Shown here one piece after another: positions 16,601-23,492 of a stretch of 64,000 nucleotides of DNA. The stretch spans positions 1 to 64,000 of IMG/VR virus record IMGVR_UViG_3300009128_001768; one strand, written 5' to 3'. The number at the start of each line of letters is the position of its first letter. Position 1 is the stretch's first letter. A program made the translations under genes and the position numbers. This stretch comes from a virus. Under the pieces are notes generated by a model that was not told the DNA's origin, made no database searches, and saw only the letters and a program-made list of their open reading frames with translations.

Positions 16601-18305
16601 CTCCACCCGTTCCGCCTATACCGAGAAGATTCTTAATGTCGTCAATATTGAAAAGATCTTTGATGGCAGAAAAAACGCCCATATCGCCGAGAAGATTTGC
16701 GAACATCTGACCTAGCTCTCGACCAAAGTCAAAGACCACCTGCATGGCTTCTCTAATCTGCTTCAAGAGGTCTCTGAATTCCTTGTTGTCACTCAGACCC
16801 TTGGAAAAACCTTGAGCCAATGCATCGAATACGCCCGTGAACTGCCGACCGGAGTTGAATACTCGGTCTAGCGTATCAGCGAGTTTATTCATGACCTCCG
16901 TCTGGGAAAGTTGCTTCTCCTCTGCTTCATCTGCTCCGGCGGCGATGTCCTCATAAGAAGTGCCCATATTCTCTTGTGAAAATGCAGTGGCAAGAGCCTC
17001 TTCGCTAAGACCGGTTTGCTCTGCGAGCAGCGCACGTTCTTGACGCGTCATGTCTTCGACAGACTTGCCTGCCTCATGGAAGGCATTCTTCATCATATCG
17101 ATGCGCTCAGCAGGATTTTCGGCGTTCATCATCGCCATGGTATCCAGCTGAATTCCAAATGCTTGATTCAGTTGAGACACGGAATCCGCTGCGCCCTCGA
17201 AATCGTCAAATTGACCAATAACGCCTTGGAGACCCTTAACATCAATTCCGAGCTTACGTGCGTACACTGAGGCGGCAGCCATTTCCTTAGTCGACAGCGT
17301 TCCGAAGTTCTTGAAATCAGCGGCCATCTCACCCATGTCTCTCGATATGAGCTTTGAAGAAACGCCAAATTTGTCGCCTAACTGGATGGAGTAATTTCCG
17401 ACATCTTGTAAAGTATTTGTTAGACTCTTACCAGAGGAAATTGCTCTAGTTGCAAATCCAGACATCGCGTCGTCGGACAGACCCATTCCTTTTTTGAACG
17501 CTAGAATTTCCCCAGCAGAATTCGCAAATTCCTCCGAAAGCATTCCGAACTTCGAGCCCAACGCGCTAGCGATACCTTGAAGATCTTTCATCGCCGCGGC
17601 GACGCCGCCGGGGCCGACACCGTATACTTTACCAAGACTTACACCTGTGCCCCCCAGGTCGCTAGCGCTCGACTGGAGATCCCTCATCCCTGACATGAGG
17701 GCCTTACCCTCATTCGAGTGAAGATTTCCAAACTCTTTTCTAACTTCTTCGACGGCTTCGCCTAGTACATTTGTGGCAGATGCCAAATTATTGGCCATGC
17801 CAAGCAAGCCACTAAACATCTGAAACGGAATAGCGATAATAGCTTTGCCGATATTAAAGATACCATTGATAGCGGTGCCTATCGCACCTCCCATCATCTT
17901 GATATCAGCTATCGCACTTTTAAAGCCCTTTGCAGCGCCCACGGCAAAGCCAGCCAAGGCCACATTCGTTTCCTTGATTTTCCCTACCAGCTCACCGAAT
18001 GATTTTACTGACGTCTCTGCTTTTTTATTTGTGTCATCGAGAGCGTCATTCACTTCACCGATTCGATCGGTGACATCACCGGCCTCTTGTGCAGCCCCCG
18101 CCAGGCCTGCCTGGACCTCTTTCATGCGTTGCTGGATGTCGTCCAGGCCCTTACACTCCAGGGCCTTACAAAGCTGAACAGCAGTGTCTACCTGCGATGA
18201 TAAATACTTCTGCTGTTTCTCCAGAATCTTCTGTCGATCTTGCAGGACTTTATTGATACCCTGCTGGATCTGTAATTGATTCTGAAGTTCTTTGGAGTCA
18301 GCCAC
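13647..18305 (-). CDS. Tail tape measure protein, 1552 aa, with hydrophobic tandem repeats
   Basis: The longest gene in the window, between the tail chaperones and the baseplate genes, where the tape measure always lies. It starts with GTG after GAGGCGG. Residues 1-110 form a coiled coil (RQKILEKQQKYLSSQ). Residues 110-560 are the usual alternation of Ala/Gly-rich helices with QLGDKFGVSSKLISRDMGEM-type segments seen in phage tape measures. Residues about 800-1160 hold roughly five hydrophobic repeats with a period near 70 residues, each with phrases such as IPFKEIAKIMAIMGLAVLA or LPFKEIVKVFAMLGLAIVA. The C-terminus is again polar (GGGEAETPAV, ITINLSVTMDANK). The repeats are hydrophobic enough for a dozen membrane segments, so the protein may enter the host membrane during DNA ejection. 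No peptidase or muramidase motif was seen. Confidence 0.92.
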   Translation of the reverse strand: MADSKELQNQLQIQQGINKVLQDRQKILEKQQKYLSSQVDTAVQLCKALECKGLDDIQQRMKEVQAGLAGAAQEAGDVTDRIGEVNDALDDTNKKAETSVKSFGELVGKIKETNVALAGFAVGAAKGFKSAIADIKMMGGAIGTAINGIFNIGKAIIAIPFQMFSGLLGMANNLASATNVLGEAVEEVRKEFGNLHSNEGKALMSGMRDLQSSASDLGGTGVSLGKVYGVGPGGVAAAMKDLQGIASALGSKFGMLSEEFANSAGEILAFKKGMGLSDDAMSGFATRAISSGKSLTNTLQDVGNYSIQLGDKFGVSSKLISRDMGEMAADFKNFGTLSTKEMAAASVYARKLGIDVKGLQGVIGQFDDFEGAADSVSQLNQAFGIQLDTMAMMNAENPAERIDMMKNAFHEAGKSVEDMTRQERALLAEQTGLSEEALATAFSQENMGTSYEDIAAGADEAEEKQLSQTEVMNKLADTLDRVFNSGRQFTGVFDALAQGFSKGLSDNKEFRDLLKQIREAMQVVFDFGRELGQMFANLLGDMGVFSAIKDLFNIDDIKNLLGIGGTGGVLGIFKKFKDSITGKGDYSPQQMAQELTDLFKNFFAAKSGPLGKLSKMIEQGIIFLGEQIAKMIPWVADKFVAMIHGIIDVVRNPDAVRDAAKDGIGGAMSQAMSQIVPALMSAVGDMIGALVELIGAVLWENKGKLAAVGAVMMAWVFGKMIVLGAMNAIGAAVGAVAVKKLTDWILSMVGDVAEQTEQQMPDPRQMEQMGESVGAGLKSAIEQINQLEEGDMMKAGWKLAVLVASFIPAVIAFSIAIAIAAGIIGMVSWSSLGKLMVTMAVMIPFLALVMIAAKFLDPGTMLSSAVNMALAAVAIGLGMIPFAAALWAVHALIGGIPFKEIAKIMAIMGLAVLAVFVISKLGLLLAPPVTIPGLAFMALAGLAMSVSMVIFAVALRVVHAILAPLPFKEIVKVFAMLGLAIVATIALAATALAGLAIAAMFPAMVVGLLAAAAFLTVGVAIFAGALFLVSKIPLPDISTTAEIFASIGIALLALVALSVAGIAFAVIMPLLPIMTVGLIAAAAFFTAGVTIFVTALAQAEKMAGATISSPAIQAMIDTMINVILAMKMLIPLAVVFTALSPILPILGIGLRAMGKFFVSAAESVASMITAAEGIPMKDPEDLAKRLEVVGHIAKALQALGGLAIDAAKLGVASELMGGPSMSEVFEAMGGFLDKIKDTLVSTVETLVKMAMGFSKSQLEKASVVASVVEAVASFAAAMAEPLKVVQSMTGFFNPSVASNMAVVISGLGDIMDMLAEKLPMIIGGLVKAGEGIPSGFGEKAEAMKIMFEALGPMMNALAKVQEIMEASLEGINGPQIDELFGGMAGALTAITGVMPGVVADLNALVGAEQMQEQVAKLETMFTATEALANVLGKFAEFAEGQSPGLMGKAGAAIAGLFGGGEAETPAVAVIKSMVDDMVKINDVMATLPEVNIAANLQQIADAFGVTESIAVENKPVNITINLSVTMDANKVGAVLVDKSVMTTALATAGGAA
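14830..15890 (-). repeat. Five hydrophobic tandem repeats (about 70 codons each) inside the tape measure gene
   Basis: Repeat starts, estimated from the codon positions, fall near residues 807, 876, 947, 1016 and 1086. The clearest copies share IF/PFA-AL--VHA, then PFKEI-K, then a GLA/GIA-rich helix and a second hydrophobic helix. Copies are divergent at DNA level, so the duplication is old. The fifth copy is degenerate. Confidence 0.65.
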
Positions 18306-18366
18306 GCTTTTTTACCGCCTCTTTCTCATATAAATATGGCAGTTCGAAATCTGCGCTAGCTATCGA

Positions 18367-18618
18367 TTAAAAGGGCCACGAAAAGCCAGTGGCTTGTTTC
18401 AACTTCCTTGAAGCGGTTCTTTTCTTCGTAAGAGCAGTGAGCACTTTAGAAACATGCGGTTCTTTTTCATTTAGGCACTGAAATAAACCGCGGGACTCTC
18501 TAAGGGTATCTGCGAACAGCAGCACATCCTTCTTCTTTCCGTGGAGTCGAATTTCTTCTACTTCACCGCGAATATATCTAGCACAATCACACAAAAATTC
18601 TTTTCTATCGTTTTGCAT
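18367..18618 (-). CDS. Small unknown protein next to the tape measure, 83 aa
   Basis: Not recognised. The second ATG (MQNDRKEFLCD) is taken as start because GAGGTG lies just before it; an ATG five codons upstream has no ribosome site. The protein is mostly helical and basic, with DCARYIRGEVEEIRLHGKK, two Cys in LCDC, and a basic C-terminus (KKRTASRKLK) ending in WPF. It follows the gp51-like frame by 19 bases and precedes the tape measure, so it belongs to the tail assembly block. It could be a further tape-measure chaperone. Confidence 0.65.
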   Translation of the reverse strand: MQNDRKEFLCDCARYIRGEVEEIRLHGKKKDVLLFADTLRESRGLFQCLNEKEPHVSKVLTALTKKRTASRKLKQATGFSWPF

Positions 18619-18637
18619 CTGGCACCTCAACATTTAA

Positions 18638-18838
18638 TTATGTGAATCTACGTAATTTTGACGGGACTTGTGCACGATGTTTGCCCATTAATGCCCTGGC
18701 ATCAGCGGAATTTGCATGTGCTGCCCTGGAATCACCATTGGCTTTCTTAAGCTCTTTGTTCAAGCGTTGGATAAACCATATGCGCTGCCATATGGGGATG
18801 TTGTACACCTCTACGTACGAAAACCCCATATAATACAT
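18638..18838 (-). CDS. gp51-like tail assembly segment, probably the frameshifted C-terminus of the gp26-like gene
   Basis: As a free ORF this would be 66 residues: MYYMGFSYVEVYNIPIWQR, then helical basic sequence, then the end SRAAHANSADARALMGKHR and QVPSKLRRFT, a pattern I recall from gp26/gp51-type tail assembly proteins of T4-like phages. However, its ATG has no ribosome-binding site, and the same frame is open upstream without a stop through the end of the gp26-like gene. Reading from the seven-T run at 18890-18896 gives GLTSDHKEAFLEHIFAL directly before the methionine, and HIFALMYYMGFSYVEVYNIP is the shape of a gp26 C-terminus. The most economical view is that this is the second half of a frameshift product of about 361 residues. 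Confidence 0.75.
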   Translation of the reverse strand: MYYMGFSYVEVYNIPIWQRIWFIQRLNKELKKANGDSRAAHANSADARALMGKHRAQVPSKLRRFT

Positions 18839-18875
18839 CAGGGCAAAGATGTGCTCTAGAAAGGCCTCTTTGTGG

Positions 18876-19724
18876 TCACTCGTCAGGCCAAAAAAACGCG
18901 GCCCCGAGGGGCAGCCGTACCTCCGAATGTTCCAAACAAGATGTACAATCCATCCAACTTCTCATTTGAATTCCGGGCTCATTTTTATCAAGATGAGTTC
19001 TGAACGCTAAAGAATCTCTGGCAGGCATGCTACGAATAAAGAGGTCAAGCTTTGACTTATCGGTGACACCGTTGACCGACACGATGGAGTAGCGCAGACG
19101 AGAAGTAATTAAATTCTCAGACTGTTGACCCTGTTTCTTTCGACGCTCCTGTTCGACCATGATATCTTGCTCATCGGCACCGGTCAAGAACTTAAAGCGT
19201 ACCTTCGCCTTAGTTACAGGAAGCTGCAATTCGAAAAGATTTACCCCGACCGACACAGGATCGATACCAAGGCGATTGATCTCTAAGCCGCCAAGATCAA
19301 AAGCTTGCTTCGATCGTTGCTGGCATGCTGGACAATCAACTTCTACTTTGTACTCCGCACCGTAGCCTGTCACTCGTAATGCAATCATTACTGCGTTTCT
19401 ATCACCGGCCAACATTTGATCTGGTTCAATAGCCTTATTGAGCATACAAGACTTCAGCAGATGAGATATAACGGTTCCCTTCTTGATAAGGGCTTTAGAA
19501 GTAAGAATGTCTTCTTCTCTGGCCGTCATGGCACGAATCTGTATTGTTTCTTGATTCGCTAGAGGGGAATCCTCAGCATAACATCGCCCCATTGATGGGA
19601 GCGGAACATTTTCAACTGGTATTTCGAAGCCGAAATCATCTTTCATAACATTCGATGATGGCATATGCTCTTTCATATCACCAAAAATTTCGCTTCGACC
19701 GGTACCCTCTTTCTTAGTGGACAT
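18876..19724 (-). CDS. 26: gp26-like tail/baseplate assembly protein with zinc-binding cysteines (zero-frame product)
   Basis: 282 residues in the zero frame. The ATG at 19724 is chosen because GAGG is seven bases upstream; a TTG two codons earlier is less likely. A CPAC pair (131, 134) and a CTSC pair (260, 263) can form one zinc site. The N-terminal half has PLPSMGRCY and IQIRAMTAREEDILTSK, characteristic of the T4 gp26 family (hub assembly protein in T4 nomenclature). The position between tail tube and tape measure is that of tail assembly chaperones in nearly all long-tailed phages. The zero frame stops soon after codons GCG TTT TTT TGG; a +1 or -2 shift on that T run continues into the gp51-like frame. 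Confidence 0.85.
   Translation of the reverse strand: MSTKKEGTGRSEIFGDMKEHMPSSNVMKDDFGFEIPVENVPLPSMGRCYAEDSPLANQETIQIRAMTAREEDILTSKALIKKGTVISHLLKSCMLNKAIEPDQMLAGDRNAVMIALRVTGYGAEYKVEVDCPACQQRSKQAFDLGGLEINRLGIDPVSVGVNLFELQLPVTKAKVRFKFLTGADEQDIMVEQERRKKQGQQSENLITSRLRYSIVSVNGVTDKSKLDLFIRSMPARDSLAFRTHLDKNEPGIQMRSWMDCTSCLEHSEVRLPLGAAFFWPDE
18890..18896 (-). other. Candidate programmed ribosomal frameshift site (TTTTTTT)
   Basis: The zero frame reads GCG TTT TTT TGG CCT GAC GAG TGA. A +1 slip of the Phe-tRNA on TTT (full re-pairing on the T run) or a -2 slip both lead to GGC CTG ACG AGT GAC and stay open for 83 codons. A -1 shift meets TGA after two codons. Tail-chaperone frameshifts are usually -1; Mu uses -2, so a non -1 shift has precedent. 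No downstream pseudoknot was verified. Confidence 0.65.
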
Positions 19725-19782
19725 AGACAAACCTCACAATTAGCACTCCATAAATCTTATAGTTGCAGAAATCAGTGTAAAT

Positions 19783-19814
19783 AAAAAACGTCCCAAGTAA
19801 AATTGGGACGTTTT
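19783..19814 (-). terminator. Rho-independent terminator after the tail tube gene
   Basis: CGTCCCAA / TTGGGACG form an 8-bp stem around a six-base loop, extended by A/T pairs, with TTTTTT on the minus-strand 3' side. It lies 32 bases past the gp19 stop. The A/T flanks on both sides would let it work in either direction. It separates the highly expressed sheath/tube genes from the tail assembly genes. Confidence 0.82.
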
Positions 19815-19845
19815 CTTGATACGTTATTGACGTGCGTCAAATAAT

Positions 19846-20334
19846 CTAATACTGTAATACGCAGTTGTCAAACCTGATCGTGAGAGATAGCTCCATCGGA
19901 TCTTCAGCGCCATAATCCAGATCGCCAAACCCAGCCGAGGTCAGGAAGCATCCCTTGAAATCCCATAATTCAACAACTGTTCCAACAGGATCGAGCATCT
20001 TAACTTGACAGTCGCGCTTATAGAAATCGGCATACCCACCACGACCAGAAACTGATTCGAAGTGTGTACGAACCCATTCCATCACCTGCTGTGCACCGGA
20101 AGGCGCGATCGGATCGTGTAAGGTTACCGATAAGGCGTCGAACTTCGTTTTGCCAGCAACCCAGCGAGTTGAGTTCATGTAGGAAATTTCCATTTCACCT
20201 GTGTTAATTGTGGGTCGAGCGGCGGTCTTAATCAAAAACGCATCAATACCCTCACAAGCAAATACCCATCTAAATTTCCTTTTCGGCTCAAATTTATTGG
20301 GCAGCATGTCGGTAACTGAAAGAGTTTCTGCCAT
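19846..20334 (-). CDS. 19: Tail tube protein, gp19
   Basis: 162 residues, almost exactly the length of T4 gp19 (163). It begins MAETLSVTDMLPNKFEPKRK, then FRWVFACEGIDAFLIKTAARP, EISYMNSTRWVAGKTKFDAL, VTLHDPIAPSGAQQVMEWV, and ends FGDLDYGAEDPMELSLTIRF. These are the typical beta-strand blocks of the contractile-tail tube (Hcp/gp19 fold), which polymerises as stacked hexameric rings inside the sheath. A clear ribosome site (GGAGAA) precedes the ATG. It lies 41 bases after sheath gene 1 and is followed by a terminator, as expected for a major structural protein. Confidence 0.95.
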   Translation of the reverse strand: MAETLSVTDMLPNKFEPKRKFRWVFACEGIDAFLIKTAARPTINTGEMEISYMNSTRWVAGKTKFDALSVTLHDPIAPSGAQQVMEWVRTHFESVSGRGGYADFYKRDCQVKMLDPVGTVVELWDFKGCFLTSAGFGDLDYGAEDPMELSLTIRFDNCVLQY

Positions 20335-20375
20335 TTTGTTTTCTCCTATACGTGCTTAAATATACATCAGCAAGA

Positions 20376-23300
20376 TTAAATTTCTGTTCCAGCGTTAGTA
20401 ACAACGAAATCAAGCGAAATGAATTCCACGGATCGCGTCGGTTGAAGGAAGATTTTCCCTCGAACCGTATTGTTTTCCACGTCTGCTTGAGTAGTCGTGG
20501 TAGTATCAATTTGTACCTTGAACCGATCCAGGCCTTGCTGCGCCTGAATTCTTGCCAATACAGGATTCACTGCCGCTGAAAAGCGAGCAAGAGTAGATTC
20601 TCTATTCGGTTCGAAGAGGAATGTATCACCGATTGCGCGAACTTGACGTCTAATCTCAATCAAAAGACGACGTACGTTCACTCTATCCAACGCTGACTGC
20701 GCTGCAAGGAGCGTTTTCTGACCGAAAACAACAACCTCTCCCTTGGTTTGGGGGAATGCGGTGATTGGGTTAATATCAACGTCGTATAGCGCATCAAGAT
20801 TTGCTCTACTCAGCTTCACTTGAGACTCTAAAACGTTCTTCAATGCGCCCCGCGTAAAACCGGCGGGGGCGAACCACGGATATGCGACAGAATCATTTAG
20901 CGCAAACGCACCAAGAACAGCCACACTCGGTGGTACCTGCACGTTTGTGGATGTGCCTACGTCAGTCATAATAACATCGGGGAAATATGCAGCTGCAAAC
21001 GAGCTGTCGAGGTTTCGACCAGAAAATGTATTGACCGTGTTCGTAACGCTTGTTAGCTGCGCAGATCCGGTGACTACCTCGTTATACGTGTCCTTATTCT
21101 CAATGTCCATAATGTACATTGCGTCGAATCTTTCCTCAACAGACTGTATTACGTAGTCAGACACCGACTTGTGACGGATACCTGGAACTGCCAAAAGCTG
21201 AATATCAACATCGGATCTTTCAGCAAGAACGTCCATTGCCTTACGATACGCGGCGACTGTTGGCCCCGTTACCCCGCCCTGTAACGTTACATCTGCCATC
21301 TCCTTTGTCACAGCAATATTGGAGAACTTAGCTTTCTCATTATTGAATATATTGACTCCATCAAAGCCCCCCTGAACTATGAAAGAGAACTTAAGAAAAC
21401 GGCGAGCAGAGGAAAGACCGAAATCATTCGCTACAGATAACAAGCGCGAGCCTCCGGAGGCATTTAGGGTTCTTGCGGTACCATCGATATCCGGTATACT
21501 CGATGCGGCGACACCAGATCTGCGGTACACTGCAGCGGCCCATTGCTTCGAATCAGCAACCGGAGTGGAATCGGTGGTTGTACAAACCTGGATGTTTTCC
21601 AGACTGAACAAATTGTTGTTAAATTTATCGGCGTCTAAAACAGTGCCACTGCTATCAGCTGTACCCTCATTATTACCCACCATCGCTTTACGACCAGATT
21701 GCGAATAATTTGCGAAATATGTCGAGTAGTGCTTGATTGATGGGTCGAGCTTTACGTTCTTGTTAGGCTCAGCTACGAGATCCTTCACCTCAAATTGGAC
21801 GCCCCAGTAAAGCTCAGCGGCGAGTGCCTTTTTCGGAGTAACATTCTTAGAGACTGTCGCTCGATATGGCACCGGATATTGAACAAGACGAGAAGCGACA
21901 GACGAATTGAGAAGTGGTGTAGCAGAATCGCCTGGCTGACCAAATATCGAAGATCCAGAGGTAACTAGATGCTGCGGACCGCGGAATCCGACTGGCAGGC
22001 AATCCGCGGGAAGCTTCCCCTTATCAAGTTGAGTGTTTGTCTCAACGCGAATATAATTCGACTTGTTGGGATAAGCACCTTCCAAAATCAATTTCTGAGA
22101 TCCAACGCGCTTATCGAAGTCATAATACAAATGATAATCTCCAATTTGCCTAGCAACATATCGATCAGAACCTGGATCCAAAGAAAGCTTAGAAAATTTC
22201 TCTATGACGACCGGCTCGGTGTCACTATCGTTGTAATCTCTCACTAATAAATCGAACGCTCCAAATGGTTGATTTACGTTTGTGGACTTAACAATATTCT
22301 CAATAGAAATCTTTACCCTAGTATTTCCTATCGCACCATCATCTAAAGCATGGATTCGGAAAAGATTGTTGTTTTTTCCACCATACTTCTGAGATATAAC
22401 ATAGGGAGAAACAGCGGTACGGAACCTGTCTTTATAGCTGTCAAAATCTGGTACGTTTGCGTCAGTTGAATTCGCCCGAGATATCGAAGATGTCATAAGG
22501 AATGCAATGTCCTCATTACTAACTGTGCCGCCGGCAGTCGCTGCGGCGTACGTCGATGACACCAGACTTGACCCAGTCGGATATGCGATTGCCGGGTAAA
22601 CATCCCAGTGGGCGTATAGGTAATGTCCTGCATTCTGGAGCTTTGTTGGGTCTGTATTCAAAACATTTGCGAAATAATTCGGTACATTCGGATCAAAAGA
22701 AGCTGTGATAATCGTGGGGTAAGCGTCTGTATGGGTATGACCATTCAGCAGCATCACGAATTCTTGACGGCCGCCAGCAAGGTTCACAGCCCCGTTTGAT
22801 GATCCTGCATTATCCGCACCGCCCGTCCCAAAAGAGCTACCCGCGGCGTAATTGTTGGCTGAGGGGGAGCCCAATGGCGTATTGTTTGTAACAGTCGATC
22901 TAGACGCACTGAGGGCGCATACAACTCCCGAGGGAACCATAACAACACCGCGTAAAATCGGTTGGACAGTTCCCAAGCCAGCATCAGTGAATGCCGCGGA
23001 ACTTCCAGACTCTTCCATGATAACACCAAGAAGGTGAGTACGTCCAAGAACCCCGGCGTTCCCAGCACCCGCGACTGTTGAGCCCGCATATGCGTTCGGT
23101 CCGATTAGTCCATTTGCTTTGGCTTCTTGCGCTCCGACCGTGAAGCCGGCGTTTGTCACATCACCGCCGCTATTTCTTTTCTTTCCGTCGCCGGCGCCAA
23201 GAAGCCTTAAATAGGTTCCAGCCTTCGCGTAGTTTAGCCACTGACGCATCGCCATCGGTCCAAACTTTACACCGTCCGTATTTCCAAATTCAGCGACGAA

Positions 23301-23459
23301 ATCAGCAAAAGTTGCTACCGTAATAGGAACAAATGCTCGACCCTGATCAGCCGTACCTATAACACCAGCAGGTGTACCTGTAGGCGCAGCCTTTGTTGGG
23401 CCTGATAGGTCGATTTCCCTTGTGGAAACCCCAGGACTCTTAAATGTCAGTTCAGCCAT
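20376..23459 (-). CDS. 18: Tail sheath protein, gp18 paralogue 1 (1027 aa)
   Basis: A complete contractile sheath subunit. It starts MAELTFKSPGVSTREIDLSG (a TTG two codons upstream is ignored, since AGGAG fits the ATG). The C-terminal domain is unmistakable: NDSVAYPWFAPAGFTRGAL, GEVVVFGQKTLLAAQSALDR, VNVRRLLIEIRRQV, FLFEPN and PTRSVEFISLDFVV, the strands and handshake region that interlock sheath rings. T4 gp18 is 659 residues; the extra 370 lie in the middle, probably as surface domains. It is a clear paralogue of the neighbour at 23493-26636 (N- and C-terminal domains align end to end, middle divergent). A TATAGTTA box lies in the gap before it, which may let it be expressed separately from paralogue 2. 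Confidence 0.95.
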   Translation of the reverse strand: MAELTFKSPGVSTREIDLSGPTKAAPTGTPAGVIGTADQGRAFVPITVATFADFVAEFGNTDGVKFGPMAMRQWLNYAKAGTYLRLLGAGDGKKRNSGGDVTNAGFTVGAQEAKANGLIGPNAYAGSTVAGAGNAGVLGRTHLLGVIMEESGSSAAFTDAGLGTVQPILRGVVMVPSGVVCALSASRSTVTNNTPLGSPSANNYAAGSSFGTGGADNAGSSNGAVNLAGGRQEFVMLLNGHTHTDAYPTIITASFDPNVPNYFANVLNTDPTKLQNAGHYLYAHWDVYPAIAYPTGSSLVSSTYAAATAGGTVSNEDIAFLMTSSISRANSTDANVPDFDSYKDRFRTAVSPYVISQKYGGKNNNLFRIHALDDGAIGNTRVKISIENIVKSTNVNQPFGAFDLLVRDYNDSDTEPVVIEKFSKLSLDPGSDRYVARQIGDYHLYYDFDKRVGSQKLILEGAYPNKSNYIRVETNTQLDKGKLPADCLPVGFRGPQHLVTSGSSIFGQPGDSATPLLNSSVASRLVQYPVPYRATVSKNVTPKKALAAELYWGVQFEVKDLVAEPNKNVKLDPSIKHYSTYFANYSQSGRKAMVGNNEGTADSSGTVLDADKFNNNLFSLENIQVCTTTDSTPVADSKQWAAAVYRRSGVAASSIPDIDGTARTLNASGGSRLLSVANDFGLSSARRFLKFSFIVQGGFDGVNIFNNEKAKFSNIAVTKEMADVTLQGGVTGPTVAAYRKAMDVLAERSDVDIQLLAVPGIRHKSVSDYVIQSVEERFDAMYIMDIENKDTYNEVVTGSAQLTSVTNTVNTFSGRNLDSSFAAAYFPDVIMTDVGTSTNVQVPPSVAVLGAFALNDSVAYPWFAPAGFTRGALKNVLESQVKLSRANLDALYDVDINPITAFPQTKGEVVVFGQKTLLAAQSALDRVNVRRLLIEIRRQVRAIGDTFLFEPNRESTLARFSAAVNPVLARIQAQQGLDRFKVQIDTTTTTQADVENNTVRGKIFLQPTRSVEFISLDFVVTNAGTEI

Positions 23460-23484
23460 TTCCAAAAATCTCCTGTTTCTCTCT

Positions 23485-23492
23485 TAACTATA
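23485..23492 (-). promoter_or_regulatory. TATAGTTA box before sheath gene 1 (candidate late promoter element)
   Basis: In the 33-base gap between the two sheath genes the minus strand reads GATATAGTTAAGAG. The same octamer precedes gp13 and the fibre gene. T4 late promoters use TATAAATA as their only essential element, so a related late-sigma box is plausible. Confidence 0.4.

Noticed and set aside
18329-18336. TATAAATA, the exact T4 late promoter box, on the plus strand
   Set aside because: It points toward the plus strand where no gene follows; it lies in the short gap before the tape measure, whose transcription is leftward.
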